Assembly (NCBI GenBank): GCA_013099195.1
Contig: CP039999.1
Location: 372,001 to 436,000, forward strand
Source: Candidatus Saccharibacteria bacterium oral taxon 488
GTDB lineage: Bacteria; Patescibacteriota; Saccharimonadia; Saccharimonadales; Saccharimonadaceae
Length of the DNA stretch: 64,000 nt
Reading direction: 5' to 3'
Both the position numbers and the translations under genes were made by a program. Below are positions 14,767-23,436 of this stretch, piece by piece (the first letter of the stretch is position 1; every line of letters begins with the position of its first letter). The notes under the pieces were generated by a model. It had not been told where the DNA came from, ran no database searches, and saw only the letters and a list, made by a program, of their open reading frames with translations.

Positions 14767-16227
14767 CTATTTTTTCGCCAATTTGTAGAGGTAAAAGCGG
14801 TCAGCCCGCTCGGCGTGGCTATTGGTGACGATGCGCTCGAGTGTCCAGCCGTCAGTGTTGGGGTGAGCCATTTGTTCAGCGCGGGTGATGACGAGTGTAG
14901 CGCTCTCCGTGGTTGGTTGATTGACGGCGAGTTTGTGCTTGCTATAGCGGGCGACGGTTTCGTAGAGCGGCGCCTCGTGTGGGTTGGCGACGAGAACGAC
15001 GTTTTGCCGGCCGGCGATGGCTTTTTGTAGCAGTGGCAAGTCGGTGCTAAATTCATGCACGGCGCCCGAGAAATGGCGATACCCATTGGTAAAGCGGTCG
15101 AGACCCGAGAGGACCATCACGCCGATGAGCGCCATCAGCATCAATAAGCCAGTGATGCGGGCGTAAGGATTACGCGGGAACAGCGAATACCATTGATTGA
15201 GCAGTGCCTCGACGCCAACGGCCAGCAGAATAAATAGCGGCAAGATAATAATGCTGGTCATTGATGGCTGCAGCACCAGCAGCGGTAAACTTAGTAGCAG
15301 CCAGACGCCGATCATGTACGAACGCGCGGTGTGGTGGTGCTGGATGGTTTTGAAAATGCCAAGCATGATCAAAAATAGCGCCGAAAAGTCGAGCACCGGT
15401 GCGATCTGACCGCCGACAACGGTTGGCTTGACCCAGAGATAATGATACAGTAGCAACCGCAAATTATCGACCAGCGCCCAGCTGAGGCTGTGAATACCGA
15501 CCAGTGATTTGAGTAGATCGTGATGTGTCGCGGCGAGGAAAATTGCCGGCGCGCTCGTGAGCGCGAGAACGACGATCGCTGGTAGCCATTTGAAGCGATT
15601 GCGTTTGGCGAGTAGCGCGTAGCGGGTATGCGGGTGGATCAGCGCTACCAACAGCAGCGTCAGGTGAATATACCAAAAATACGGCGTAAACAGGCTCAGG
15701 CCGACCGTCGTCGCCAGCAGTAGCCGCCACAAGGCTGAGCCCTTAGCACGCTGGACGATCAGGCTGGCAAAGAGGAGAATGAGCGCGGCATAGGTGATGT
15801 AGAGGATGTGCGGCGTGAAGCTTTGAGCAAAGAAGATCAGCTGGCCAGTGACGGTCATGATGACGAGCGACAGGATGGTGACATTGGGCTTGAACCAGCG
15901 CCGCAATAGGAAAAATACGGCGACGGCGGCGATGAAGGACAGGATGAGCGACGGCAACTTGATGGTATAGACGGTGACGCCAAATACGCTGAATAATCCG
16001 CGCTGCAAGAGGTGGAATGGTAGGTTGGTTTGGGCGAACGAGCCGAGATTAGTTGGCGAGATGGCATTGGTGGTGCTAAGCGCTTCAATTTCCGCCTCGC
16101 TCACGCCGCCTGGGGCATACAAACTAGCGGCGGTGATGGCCGCGCAAAATAGCACAATCAGCGCCAGGTAGCCCAGCCAATAGCGCCAGCGATAGACAGC
16201 CGAGTCGGCGAGTTTCCGCTTTTTCAT
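14767..16227 (-). CDS. Polytopic membrane glycosyltransferase-like protein (GT-C type)
   Basis: 486 aa with about ten hydrophobic helices and a soluble C-terminal domain (~110 residues). The first loop after helix 1 contains GGVSEAEIEAL, where GT39/GT83 (PMT/ArnT) enzymes have their acidic catalytic motif. Paired helices with long loops and a C-terminal extracytoplasmic domain fit a lipid-linked-sugar glycosyltransferase, but the acidic motif is not canonical and the assignment is by architecture. The extended -10 TGC-TATAAT ends eight bases before the ATG, so it is transcribed separately from dnaB just upstream. Confidence 0.65.
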   Translation of the reverse strand: MKKRKLADSAVYRWRYWLGYLALIVLFCAAITAASLYAPGGVSEAEIEALSTTNAISPTNLGSFAQTNLPFHLLQRGLFSVFGVTVYTIKLPSLILSFIAAVAVFFLLRRWFKPNVTILSLVIMTVTGQLIFFAQSFTPHILYITYAALILLFASLIVQRAKGSALWRLLLATTVGLSLFTPYFWYIHLTLLLVALIHPHTRYALLAKRNRFKWLPAIVVLALTSAPAIFLAATHHDLLKSLVGIHSLSWALVDNLRLLLYHYLWVKPTVVGGQIAPVLDFSALFLIMLGIFKTIQHHHTARSYMIGVWLLLSLPLLVLQPSMTSIIILPLFILLAVGVEALLNQWYSLFPRNPYARITGLLMLMALIGVMVLSGLDRFTNGYRHFSGAVHEFSTDLPLLQKAIAGRQNVVLVANPHEAPLYETVARYSKHKLAVNQPTTESATLVITRAEQMAHPNTDGWTLERIVTNSHAERADRFYLYKLAKK

Positions 16228-16249
16228 TGGTATTGATTATAGCACAATT

Positions 16250-17608
16250 CTAGTCATGCTTGCGATCGAGGCTCATAAAACGCAGGCGCTCCGGATGGAA
16301 GTAGAGTTGAATCTTGCCGACCGGACCGTTACGGTGCTTGGCGATTATCAGGTCGGTGATATTTTGTACCTCTGGGTTATCCGGTTCGTAGTAGCCGGGG
16401 CGGTAAATAAAGCTGACGATGTCGGCGTCCTGCTCGATGGAGCCGGACTCGCGCAGGTCAGCCAGCTGCGGGATTGGCGGCGTGCGCGACTCGACCGAAC
16501 GGCTCAGCTGACTGAGGGCAATCAGCGGCACGTTGAGTTCACGAGCGATCAACTTCAGGCCGCGGGAAATTTCCGACACTTCCTGGACGCGGTTGCCGTT
16601 GTGATTGTTGGTGGCCTGCATCAGCTGCAGGTAGTCGACGATGATCAGGCCAATTTCGCCTTCGTGTGCCAGCCGGCGAGCCTTGGTGCGCATCTCCAGA
16701 ATGCTGAGGCCCGGCGTGTCATCGATGTAAATCGGCGCTTCGGCCATCTCGCCCATGGCCTCGGACAGCTTCTCAAAATCATCGCCGCTCAGATTACCGG
16801 TACGAATATTCCAGCTATCAACGCCGGCCGCATCTGCCAACATACGATCGGTCAGCTGCTCCTTGCTCATCTCCAGGCTGAAAAACAGCACCGGCTTTTT
16901 CTCGATCGTCGCCACGTTGTACGCTAGGTTAGTCACCAACGTCGTCTTACCCATGGCTGGACGCGCTGCCAGGATGATCAAATCGGACTTCTGCAGCCCC
17001 GCCGTCATGGTATCCAGATCGCGGTAACCAGTCCGCATGCCGCGCAGGCTGCCCTTGTTGCGGTGAAGCTCCTCGATACGGTCAAAACTATCGGTCAAGA
17101 TACTTTCCAGGCTGACCAAATCCTGTTTCAATGACTGGTCAGAGACGCTGAATAATTCGGCCTCGGCTTTTTCTAGCAATTCCTGAGTCGTCGTCGATTC
17201 ATCGTAGCCGAGTTCGGTGATGCCGCTGCTGGCCTTGATCAAGCGCCGCCGCACCGCCGTTTGTGCCACCATTTCGGCGTACGCCGCCGCGTGCGCTGCC
17301 GTCGGCACGTAGTTGGTGAGTTCCGTCAAATACGCCGAGCCGCCGATGAGCTCCAGCTCGTCCTTGCGCTTCAGTTCATCAGTCAAGGTCAGGAGGTCAA
17401 CCGGCTTGTGCTTTTCAAACAGCCGCATCATACCAGCGAAAATTAGCCCGTGGTTTTTATCGTAAAAGTCGTTCGGCTTGACGATTTCTGAGGCGTCGGC
17501 TAGGACTTCCTCGTCGATGAGAATTGCGCCGAGCAGGCTTTTTTCGGCGTCTAGGTTTTGGGGCGGCAATTTGCCCGCCATAGTCTCAGTTTGGGTTTTT
17601 TCGCTCAT
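16250..17608 (-). CDS. dnaB: Replicative DNA helicase DnaB
   Basis: 452 aa, usual length. N-terminal DnaB domain (PPQNLDAEKSLLGAIL at 15-30), then the RecA-like motor with Walker A ARPAMGKTT at 215-223, Walker B LIIVDYLQLM, and the C-terminal DLRESGSIEQDADIV motif. It unwinds DNA as a hexamer at the fork. The ATG overlaps the end of dnaX by four bases (ATGA), so clamp loader and helicase are made from one message. Confidence 0.97.
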   Translation of the reverse strand: MSEKTQTETMAGKLPPQNLDAEKSLLGAILIDEEVLADASEIVKPNDFYDKNHGLIFAGMMRLFEKHKPVDLLTLTDELKRKDELELIGGSAYLTELTNYVPTAAHAAAYAEMVAQTAVRRRLIKASSGITELGYDESTTTQELLEKAEAELFSVSDQSLKQDLVSLESILTDSFDRIEELHRNKGSLRGMRTGYRDLDTMTAGLQKSDLIILAARPAMGKTTLVTNLAYNVATIEKKPVLFFSLEMSKEQLTDRMLADAAGVDSWNIRTGNLSGDDFEKLSEAMGEMAEAPIYIDDTPGLSILEMRTKARRLAHEGEIGLIIVDYLQLMQATNNHNGNRVQEVSEISRGLKLIARELNVPLIALSQLSRSVESRTPPIPQLADLRESGSIEQDADIVSFIYRPGYYEPDNPEVQNITDLIIAKHRNGPVGKIQLYFHPERLRFMSLDRKHD

Positions 17609-19137
17609 GATAATTCCTCCAGGTTAACTTCTTCGCCGCCGCCCATCAGCTCGGCAATCTTCGCAAGCTCGGCGTCTTTGGGCGGGGCTTTTTGTCCGAT
17701 TGTCGCAATATCCAGTTCGGTGCCGGCAACTTGTTGCACAATTGTCGCAATAAGCGGGCTATTCTTCGCATTATCCAACTTCTTTTTGGTAAAGGCATTG
17801 CCGGCGTACAGGGTTAAGGTGTTGCCATTTCGCTGCCAGCTGCACTGTTGCAACAATGTCGCAATAGCAAACGACTGCTCTTTGGCTAGGGCGATGATTT
17901 TGTCCCAGTCGATGTCTGTGGCGGAGGTTGGCGGATTGTTCGACGTTGGTTGATTGTTTGCCGGGGTGGCGGTGTCTGCGGTTTCCTTACCCTTAGAGAT
18001 ATTAGTTTGCTGCTTCTTTGGGGCAGTTTTTGGCGAATTTTCTGCTGGCTGAGCGGCTGGTGCTTCTGAAGTAGCTGCCGGTGACTCTGGCGCCTCTACT
18101 GGCGGTCTGGAAATGGTGACCGGCGGTTTAGCTGTAGTTTTGGGACTGGTGATCGACGGCGATATTCGCTCGGGCGATGTGTCGGTCGCCTGTTCCCTGT
18201 TGTCCATAAATATCGTCAATAATTTCAAATCCGGATGCGGATGGCGGTCAACTTCGATCAATTGCTTGATGAGCTGAATTAACTCCGGTCGCTGATGTAA
18301 TCGTGTTCGTAGCAGCGACAATAATTGACGGGATAGGACGATTGGATCGGTGCCAGCCCTCTCCAGCTCACCCAGCAAGCTCAGCGCCCCAGAAGCGTCG
18401 CGCTGCTGATACAATGCCAGCAGGTTCTCCAGTGTCTCGGCAGCGCTCAGTCCCAGGTACTGAGCAACGTCCGACGCACTCAGCGGCTTGCCAGTGTCCG
18501 CCAATGCCGACAATTGATCCAGCATACTGATGCCGTCGCGAAACCCGCCGCGCGAGCGTTCAGCGATCAGACGAGCGGCGTCTTCCTCGATACTAAAGCC
18601 CTCTTTCTCGGCAATAGTCATCAGCTGGCGCGCCATGATGTCCACTGGGATGGGACGGAAGAAAAATTGCTGGACGCGGCTGAGGATGGTGGCGGGCAGC
18701 TTGTCGGCGTCGGTGGTCGCCAAGATAAATACTACGTGCGCTGGCGGCTCCTCCAGCGTCTTTAACAGAGCGTTGAACGCAGGTTTAGACAGCATGTGGA
18801 CTTCGTCGATGATGTAAATCTTTTTCGGTGCGGAAACGGGCGCAACTTGGGCTTTCTCGCGCAGGGCGCGGATATCGTCAACACCGTTGTTGCTGGCGGC
18901 ATCAATTTCGATGATATCCAGATGTGAGGCTTCCTCGTCGTACGGCAACTGATTGATTTCATGCGCTAAAATGCGCGCCACCGATGTTTTTCCTACGCCG
19001 CGCGGACCCGTCAGCAAATACGCATGGGCGATTTTCCCCTGCTCCAAGGCTCGGCGCAAAATGTTGGTTACGTGATCTTGCCCCAACACCTCGTCCAAGC
19101 TGCGACTGCGATATTTGCGGTACAGTGCCTGACTCAT
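17605..19137 (-). CDS. dnaX: DNA polymerase III subunit gamma/tau, no zinc module
   Basis: 510 aa. Clamp-loader ATPase with Walker A GPRGVGKT at 44-51, IDEVHMLS, LEEPPAHVVFILATT and the SRVQQF sensor region, then a Pro/Ala/Thr-rich linker and a C-terminal domain. In most DnaX proteins a CxnCxxCxxC zinc module sits between Walker A and DIIEIDAASNNG. Here that segment is shortened to INQLPYDEEASH (61-72) with no cysteine. TATAAT ends ten bases before the ATG, so the leader can only be a few bases. It overlaps dnaB by four bases. Confidence 0.96.
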   Translation of the reverse strand: MSQALYRKYRSRSLDEVLGQDHVTNILRRALEQGKIAHAYLLTGPRGVGKTSVARILAHEINQLPYDEEASHLDIIEIDAASNNGVDDIRALREKAQVAPVSAPKKIYIIDEVHMLSKPAFNALLKTLEEPPAHVVFILATTDADKLPATILSRVQQFFFRPIPVDIMARQLMTIAEKEGFSIEEDAARLIAERSRGGFRDGISMLDQLSALADTGKPLSASDVAQYLGLSAAETLENLLALYQQRDASGALSLLGELERAGTDPIVLSRQLLSLLRTRLHQRPELIQLIKQLIEVDRHPHPDLKLLTIFMDNREQATDTSPERISPSITSPKTTAKPPVTISRPPVEAPESPAATSEAPAAQPAENSPKTAPKKQQTNISKGKETADTATPANNQPTSNNPPTSATDIDWDKIIALAKEQSFAIATLLQQCSWQRNGNTLTLYAGNAFTKKKLDNAKNSPLIATIVQQVAGTELDIATIGQKAPPKDAELAKIAELMGGGEEVNLEELS

Positions 19138-19229
19138 TACTATACGTATTATAGCGCAAAGTGCGGGATTAGTAAGCTGTTTGGCGGTTCAGGCTTGCTT
19201 TTAAGAATAATCCTGTCCGGTGGCATGTA

Positions 19230-20102
19230 TCAAAACAGCGCCAACTGCGTGCTGGGTATTTCGATGCTGATGACGCCGTCAATTGTTTGCGCCTGGTAGC
19301 CGATGAACTTTTTCACGTTATACGCCAGTAGCTGCCCGTCATAATCGGCGATGAGGATCGGACCGATGATACTGCGGACGCGCCCAGCCAATTGGTTCTG
19401 ATCTTTCATCAGTACTACTCTTGTTAAATCAACGCCAGCGGTATGAAAATAATCTTCGCAAAGAATTAGCTCAGACCTCGGAAATGATACGCCAATCTTT
19501 TGCTCGATTTCAAGCAGTTTTTGCCGCAACTTTTCCTCGCCGTCCGCGCGATTGAAAGGCTGTTTTATAAGCTCGAGTTTCTTATGAATCGGCATGGTCT
19601 CAACGACGCCGTCCAGCCTGGCAATTTTCGCCTCATATTGCCGGGCAATCAGCGCCGAAGAAAATGTCTCCAGTTTCAACGCCAGGCGCGCTCCCTGCTC
19701 CAGCAGCCGCCGAATGCCGCGCTCTTCCTGCGAGATACCGACTTTAATAACTCCCGGCGCAAAATATGCCAGATAGACGAAGTGCGGGTTTTGATTAATC
19801 TTTTCCTGCCGGGCTGACAGCGAGTTAGCATGATAAAATGCTGGATTAAACCCTCTTCGGTCACGGCATTTGATGCAGTTCTCATATTTTGTCTCCGCTA
19901 TTGCCTGCTCTGGGCACGCTTGGCCGCAATGATTCTCAAAATCCACCCAGCCCGTACAATATTTGGCCGAAAAATCAAACACCAGTGACAACTCCTGCTC
20001 CAAAACATCACCACGCTCAGTCTCGCCGTCAATCTGCCACTCCAGAAATGGCCGGTTTTCGGTATCAAAGCTGGCGTAGCTTAGCAAAAACTCCTCAGGC
20101 AT
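19230..20102 (-). CDS. DUF2797-like cysteine-rich protein
   Basis: 290 aa. An N-terminal region with C49, C59, C63, C76 and C79 looks like a zinc-binding module. It is followed by GFNPAFYHAN and HFVYLAYFAPGVIKVGIS, a strand-turn pattern like that of GIY-YIG folds and typical of DUF2797. The C-terminal domain is mixed alpha/beta. Function is not established for the family. TGA-TATAAT (20109-20114) ends six bases before the ATG, so the transcript is leaderless. Confidence 0.75.
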   Translation of the reverse strand: MPEEFLLSYASFDTENRPFLEWQIDGETERGDVLEQELSLVFDFSAKYCTGWVDFENHCGQACPEQAIAETKYENCIKCRDRRGFNPAFYHANSLSARQEKINQNPHFVYLAYFAPGVIKVGISQEERGIRRLLEQGARLALKLETFSSALIARQYEAKIARLDGVVETMPIHKKLELIKQPFNRADGEEKLRQKLLEIEQKIGVSFPRSELILCEDYFHTAGVDLTRVVLMKDQNQLAGRVRSIIGPILIADYDGQLLAYNVKKFIGYQAQTIDGVISIEIPSTQLALF

Positions 20103-20117
20103 AGCACAATTATATCA

Positions 20118-20152
20118 AAAACCACCCGGCAACTGCGTGGGCGGTTTCAAAT
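20118..20152 (-). terminator. Terminator after the 171-aa gene
   Basis: Minus-strand AAACCGCCC pairs with GGGTGGTTT (9 bp, one G-T pair), followed by more T residues. It ends transcription from the gene at 20164-20679 and overlaps the promoter of the DUF2797 gene. Confidence 0.65.
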
Positions 20153-20163
20153 ATCGAAATGTT

Positions 20164-20679
20164 TTATAGCGGCGCTTCGACAGCTGCCCAGGTGGCGTCC
20201 GGATTGTCATCAGGGATGATGATGGTAACTTGGTCGCCGACTTCGATGCGGAAGAAGGTGACGCTGGCGAGCAGGATGCGGTATTCGCGGCCGTTGGCTT
20301 CGACGTAGTAGACGCCGTCGTGTTGGACGAGGGTACCGATGACTTGTTTGCGCGAGACCGGGCCGATTTGCTTGTAGATAAAACTGCCGTCCTCGGCGAT
20401 GGTTAATTTCAAGATGTCGCCCTCGACGAGCTTGGACTTCGAGGCGTAGTTCGCCGGGATTGGATAATTCTTGCCATCAGGCCCCATCATCATCTGGCCG
20501 TCAAACACACCCTCGATCACCTTGCCAGCGACATCGTCCGACGAGGTTTTTGGCGTAACGACTTGCCCATCGTCACCAACGATGCTAATCAGCAGCTCCT
20601 TGGCTGCCGCTAAGTTGGTTTCTGCTTCTTGGATGAGCGTCCTGAGGCGCTTCACTTGCTTTTCCGGTAAATCAGACAT
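20164..20679 (-). CDS. Conserved hypothetical protein with N-terminal helix and beta domain
   Basis: 171 aa. Residues ~5-35 form an amphipathic helix (KQVKRLRTLIQEAETNLAAA). The rest is predicted beta-rich (GEYRILLASVTFF-like strands, VGDQVTIIIPDDNP) and resembles a small OB- or SH3-like barrel. No family recognised. AAGGA lies about ten bases upstream of the ATG. It stands next to rplL but beyond the rplL terminator, so it is a separate unit. Confidence 0.7.
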   Translation of the reverse strand: MSDLPEKQVKRLRTLIQEAETNLAAAKELLISIVGDDGQVVTPKTSSDDVAGKVIEGVFDGQMMMGPDGKNYPIPANYASKSKLVEGDILKLTIAEDGSFIYKQIGPVSRKQVIGTLVQHDGVYYVEANGREYRILLASVTFFRIEVGDQVTIIIPDDNPDATWAAVEAPL

Positions 20680-20839
20680 ATGGCTCGCATTCCTTGTCTA
20701 TTTTGATAGTACGTGAGAGTAATATAGCACTAATTATGTGAGTGTGCAAGTCCCGCCAGTCGATTCGCATCGGCTAACGGCTTGTCTTTCCACAAGGACA
20801 ACAGATAGTCAGGTAAAAATGTGGTAATTTTTACCCTTG

Positions 20840-20876
20840 CCAATAAAACACCGCCCGTGGTATAAGCTCCGGGCGG
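20840..20876 (-). terminator. Terminator of the rplJ-rplL operon
   Basis: Perfect 7-bp GC stem CCGCCCG (20851-20857) / CGGGCGG (20870-20876) with a 12-nt loop, followed on the minus strand by TGTTTTATT. Confidence 0.8.
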
Positions 20877-20915
20877 CATTTCTCTACGAAAACAATCGGT
20901 CGTTTCACGCAAAAA

Positions 20916-21293
20916 TTAGCTTAACTCAACGCTAGCGCCGGCGTCCTCGAGCGTCTTCTTGGCAGCTTCAGCTTCGTCCTTCGACACCTTTTCCTTGACT
21001 GGTGCTGGTGCGCCGTCGACGATGGCCTTTGACTCACCGAGTCCTAAGCCGGTGATTTCCTTGACTGCCTTGATGACAGCAACTTTTTGAGCACCTGCGT
21101 CTTTCAGAGTGACGGTGAACTCAGTTTTCTCGTCTTCTGCGGCAGCCTCGCCACCAGCAGCTGGACCAGCAACAGCCACTGCAGCAGCAGCTGGCTCAAT
21201 GCCGTATTCGTCTTTCAAGTGATTTTTCAATTCGTTAACTTCTAGAACTGTCAACTTGGTCAGTTCTTCAGCCAATTTTTTAATATCAGCCAT
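20916..21293 (-). CDS. rplL: 50S ribosomal protein L7/L12
   Basis: 125 aa stalk protein that recruits translation factors. N-terminal dimer domain ([18 protein letters not shown]), Ala/Gly-rich hinge, and C-terminal domain with [26 protein letters not shown] start at the ATG at 21293 (MADIKK), where AAGGAGA precedes it, and not 17 codons upstream. The space to rplJ (154 nt) contains no separate promoter I trust. Confidence 0.97.
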   Translation of the reverse strand: MADIKKLAEELTKLTVLEVNELKNHLKDEYGIEPAAAAVAVAGPAAGGEAAAEDEKTEFTVTLKDAGAQKVAVIKAVKEITGLGLGESKAIVDGAPAPVKEKVSKDEAEAAKKTLEDAGASVELS

Positions 21294-21447
21294 GATATGT
21301 CTCCTTAGATTATTGATTAATTTCTGAGTTTGTAAAATCTTCATAAGTCTCCGTGCAGCGATTGCAGCCCGAGCGCGCTAGCGCCCGGCGCGAAAAGAGG
21401 AGGCGTTGAAGATTTTATGAACTCAGGTAGATGATTGATTGCTAAAC

Positions 21448-21972
21448 TTAAGCCGCAGCTTTGGCTTCGATGCCGTCCAGTAAGCCGTGCAAATTGCCGC
21501 CAAGTGCGCCCACAGTGTCGTGGACTGGTGAGAGCAGCTGTGCCACCACTTCGGCGATGAGCTGATCCTTGCTTGGCAAGCCAGCCAGCGCTTTGATGTC
21601 AGCTTCGTTGATGCTGAGGCCTTCTCCTGAGAAGCCACCGGCCAACTGCAGTGCTGGATGTGTCTTTGCAAACGTGTCCAGAACTTTGGCTGGCATAACT
21701 TCGTCGTCGGCACTGATGGCGTAGACCAACTGGCCAACTAGGAGGTCGGTGTCAGTTTCTTTGTAGGTGTCGACGCCCTGCAATGCTACGCGCACCAAGC
21801 GGTTTTTAACCACCTTGATGACCACATTTGCCTCGCGGGCAGCCTTGCGCAGCTCTTGCAATTCAGCCACGCTCAGCCCCTGGTACCGCGCAAATGCCGT
21901 ACCTTTGGCGTCTTTCAGCAGCTCGGTTAGTTCAGCAACCAAAGTTTGTTTTTTATCGCGTGAAATTGCCAT
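21448..21972 (-). CDS. rplJ: 50S ribosomal protein L10
   Basis: 174 aa. Begins MAISRDKKQTLVAELTELL, with the conserved YQGLSVAELQELRK and VKNRLVRVAL and the C-terminal helices that bind L12 dimers. Stalk base protein and, in many bacteria, repressor of its own operon. AGAAAGGA precedes the ATG. A long leader with mutually exclusive hairpins lies upstream (22072-22205). Confidence 0.96.
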   Translation of the reverse strand: MAISRDKKQTLVAELTELLKDAKGTAFARYQGLSVAELQELRKAAREANVVIKVVKNRLVRVALQGVDTYKETDTDLLVGQLVYAISADDEVMPAKVLDTFAKTHPALQLAGGFSGEGLSINEADIKALAGLPSKDQLIAEVVAQLLSPVHDTVGALGGNLHGLLDGIEAKAAA

Positions 21973-22071
21973 AAAAATCCTTTCTTTGATTGGTTCTTGT
22001 ATGATTCGACCGATTTGTTAACGTGCGGTAATGGAGAACCTGGTTCTCGTTTTTCTGGGCATTAGCCGAGC

Positions 22072-22228
22072 AAACAAAAACGTCTTTGATTCTCGCACTA
22101 CCAAAGACGTCAAATAAAACTGTTCGTTTCATCCCTCGGCGGCATTTTTATACCTCAGTTCCCTTCGGTCGCACGCTGTCTTTGGTAATGTTCCTTAGAA
22201 TTGTAGCAGAAATGACAACGGGATGCAA
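22072..22228 (-). promoter_or_regulatory. rplJ promoter and L10 leader attenuator
   Basis: Promoter TTGCAT (22223-22228), 17 bp, TACAAT (22200-22205). In the leader, TACCAAAGAC (minus strand, 22178-22187) can pair with GTCTTTGGTA (22099-22108) over ten bases. The latter segment can instead form ACGTCTTTG/CAAAGACGT (22080-22088 with 22102-22110) followed by TTTTT (22076-22080), an intrinsic terminator. The two folds exclude each other. This is the layout of the ribosomal L10 leader, where excess L10 (L12)4 is known to shut off its own operon. Confidence 0.78.
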
Positions 22229-22257
22229 GACAATGTTGGCTTTAATTTTCAGGAATA

Positions 22258-22294
22258 TGAAAACGCGCCCTGCTTAATGCGGAGCGCGTTTATG
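22258..22294 (-). terminator. Terminator downstream of rplA
   Basis: AAACGCGC ... GCGCGTTT stem (8 bp, extended by pairing CC/GG and GC/GC inside) followed by TTC on the minus strand. It separates rplA from the rplJ promoter. Confidence 0.6.
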
Positions 22295-22308
22295 CCAACA
22301 AGCCGACC

Positions 22309-23328
22309 TTACAGTGAAGTTTCAACCTTGACGCTAGGTCCCATGGTAGTGACGATAGCGATAGATTTGACGTAAATGCCCTTGAGGCTGGATGGCTTTT
22401 GGGCGTTCAGACTGGCGAGGAAAGCGCGAGTGTTTTCTGCCAGTTTGTCGGCGCCAAACGAAACCTTGCCAATTGACAGGTGGACGATGGCTTGCTTGTC
22501 GACGCGGTACTCGACCTTGCCGGCCTTGGCTTCGGACACCGCTTTAGCGACGTCGGTAGCGACGGTGCCGGACTTGGGATTTGGCATCAAGCCGCGCGGA
22601 CCGAGCAGCCGGGCGTACTTGCCAAGCTTCGGCATATATTGCGGCGTGGCGACTAAGATATCAAAGTTCAATTCTTCCTTGTCCAGCTGCTTCAGGAACT
22701 CCTCGTCACCGATGATGTCAGCGCCGGCTTTCTTAGCGGCAGCATGCTCTGACTCTGGTGCGAACACTGCTACGCGGACGTCCTTGCCGGTGCCGTGCGG
22801 CAGCGCTACGGTCGAGCGGACGTTCTGATCGGCTTGGCGCGGATCAACGCCCAGGCGAACGTGAATTTCAACGCTGGCGTCGAATTTGACCGGGCTGGTC
22901 TCAGTCGCCAGTTTCAGTGCTTCATCAAGGCTGTACAATTTATTTTTCTCAATCTTCTTGGCAGCTTCCTGATACTTTTTGCCGCGGCGCTCTAGGAGCG
23001 GACGCGTGATCGGCTTCGGGCCTTTCTTAACATGCGCTTCAGCGTCGTCGGATTGCGGCGTGGTGTCGCCTGCTTCTTTGCGAGCTTCTTTTTCGGCTTT
23101 CTCGGCAGCCTCGTCAAGGGCTTTTTGGCTGCGCTTGCCAGCCTTGGCGACGACGGCCTCGCGCTCGGTGATAACGTCTTTATCTTTGGTATCGTGCGGC
23201 TTGCTATTTTCAGGCGCGCCTGATTCGGCTTCGGCAATTGCCGCTTCAGTCTCAGCGATAGTATTCTTGTCGCTGACTGCTAATTTTAGTTCTGCTGCTT
23301 TTTCTAACAGCTCGGCTTTCTTGGCCAT
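22309..23328 (-). CDS. rplA: 50S ribosomal protein L1 with long N-terminal extension
   Basis: 339 aa against ~230 in most bacteria. The L1 core starts near residue 113 (RRGKKYQEAAKKIEKNKLYS) and contains RLGVDPRQADQNVRSTVALPHG and GLMPNPKSGTVATDV. The first ~110 residues are extra: charged, Ala/Glu/Lys-rich, low complexity (AELLEKAAELKLAV..., EAEKAEKEARKEAG-like). AGAAAGGA lies before the ATG, so the extension is really translated from this start. TGT-TATAAT about 80 bases upstream gives it its own promoter and a leader that may hold an L1 binding site. Confidence 0.94.
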   Translation of the reverse strand: MAKKAELLEKAAELKLAVSDKNTIAETEAAIAEAESGAPENSKPHDTKDKDVITEREAVVAKAGKRSQKALDEAAEKAEKEARKEAGDTTPQSDDAEAHVKKGPKPITRPLLERRGKKYQEAAKKIEKNKLYSLDEALKLATETSPVKFDASVEIHVRLGVDPRQADQNVRSTVALPHGTGKDVRVAVFAPESEHAAAKKAGADIIGDEEFLKQLDKEELNFDILVATPQYMPKLGKYARLLGPRGLMPNPKSGTVATDVAKAVSEAKAGKVEYRVDKQAIVHLSIGKVSFGADKLAENTRAFLASLNAQKPSSLKGIYVKSIAIVTTMGPSVKVETSL

Positions 23329-23436
23329 ACTAATCCTTTCTGTGGTACAAACGGCGACTCGCGACTTCTCGAGCGAATTTGCCTCCCAGCATTGATTTGA
23401 TGATGGGTTAATTATAACATGATGAGGTGTTTACAG

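Noticed and set aside
16256..16927. 223-aa plus-strand frame opposite dnaB
   Set aside because: Shadow of the dnaB coding sequence; dnaB motifs are unambiguous on the minus strand.
20730..20912. 60-aa minus-strand frame after rplL
   Set aside because: It runs through the rplL terminator and has no ribosome-binding site.
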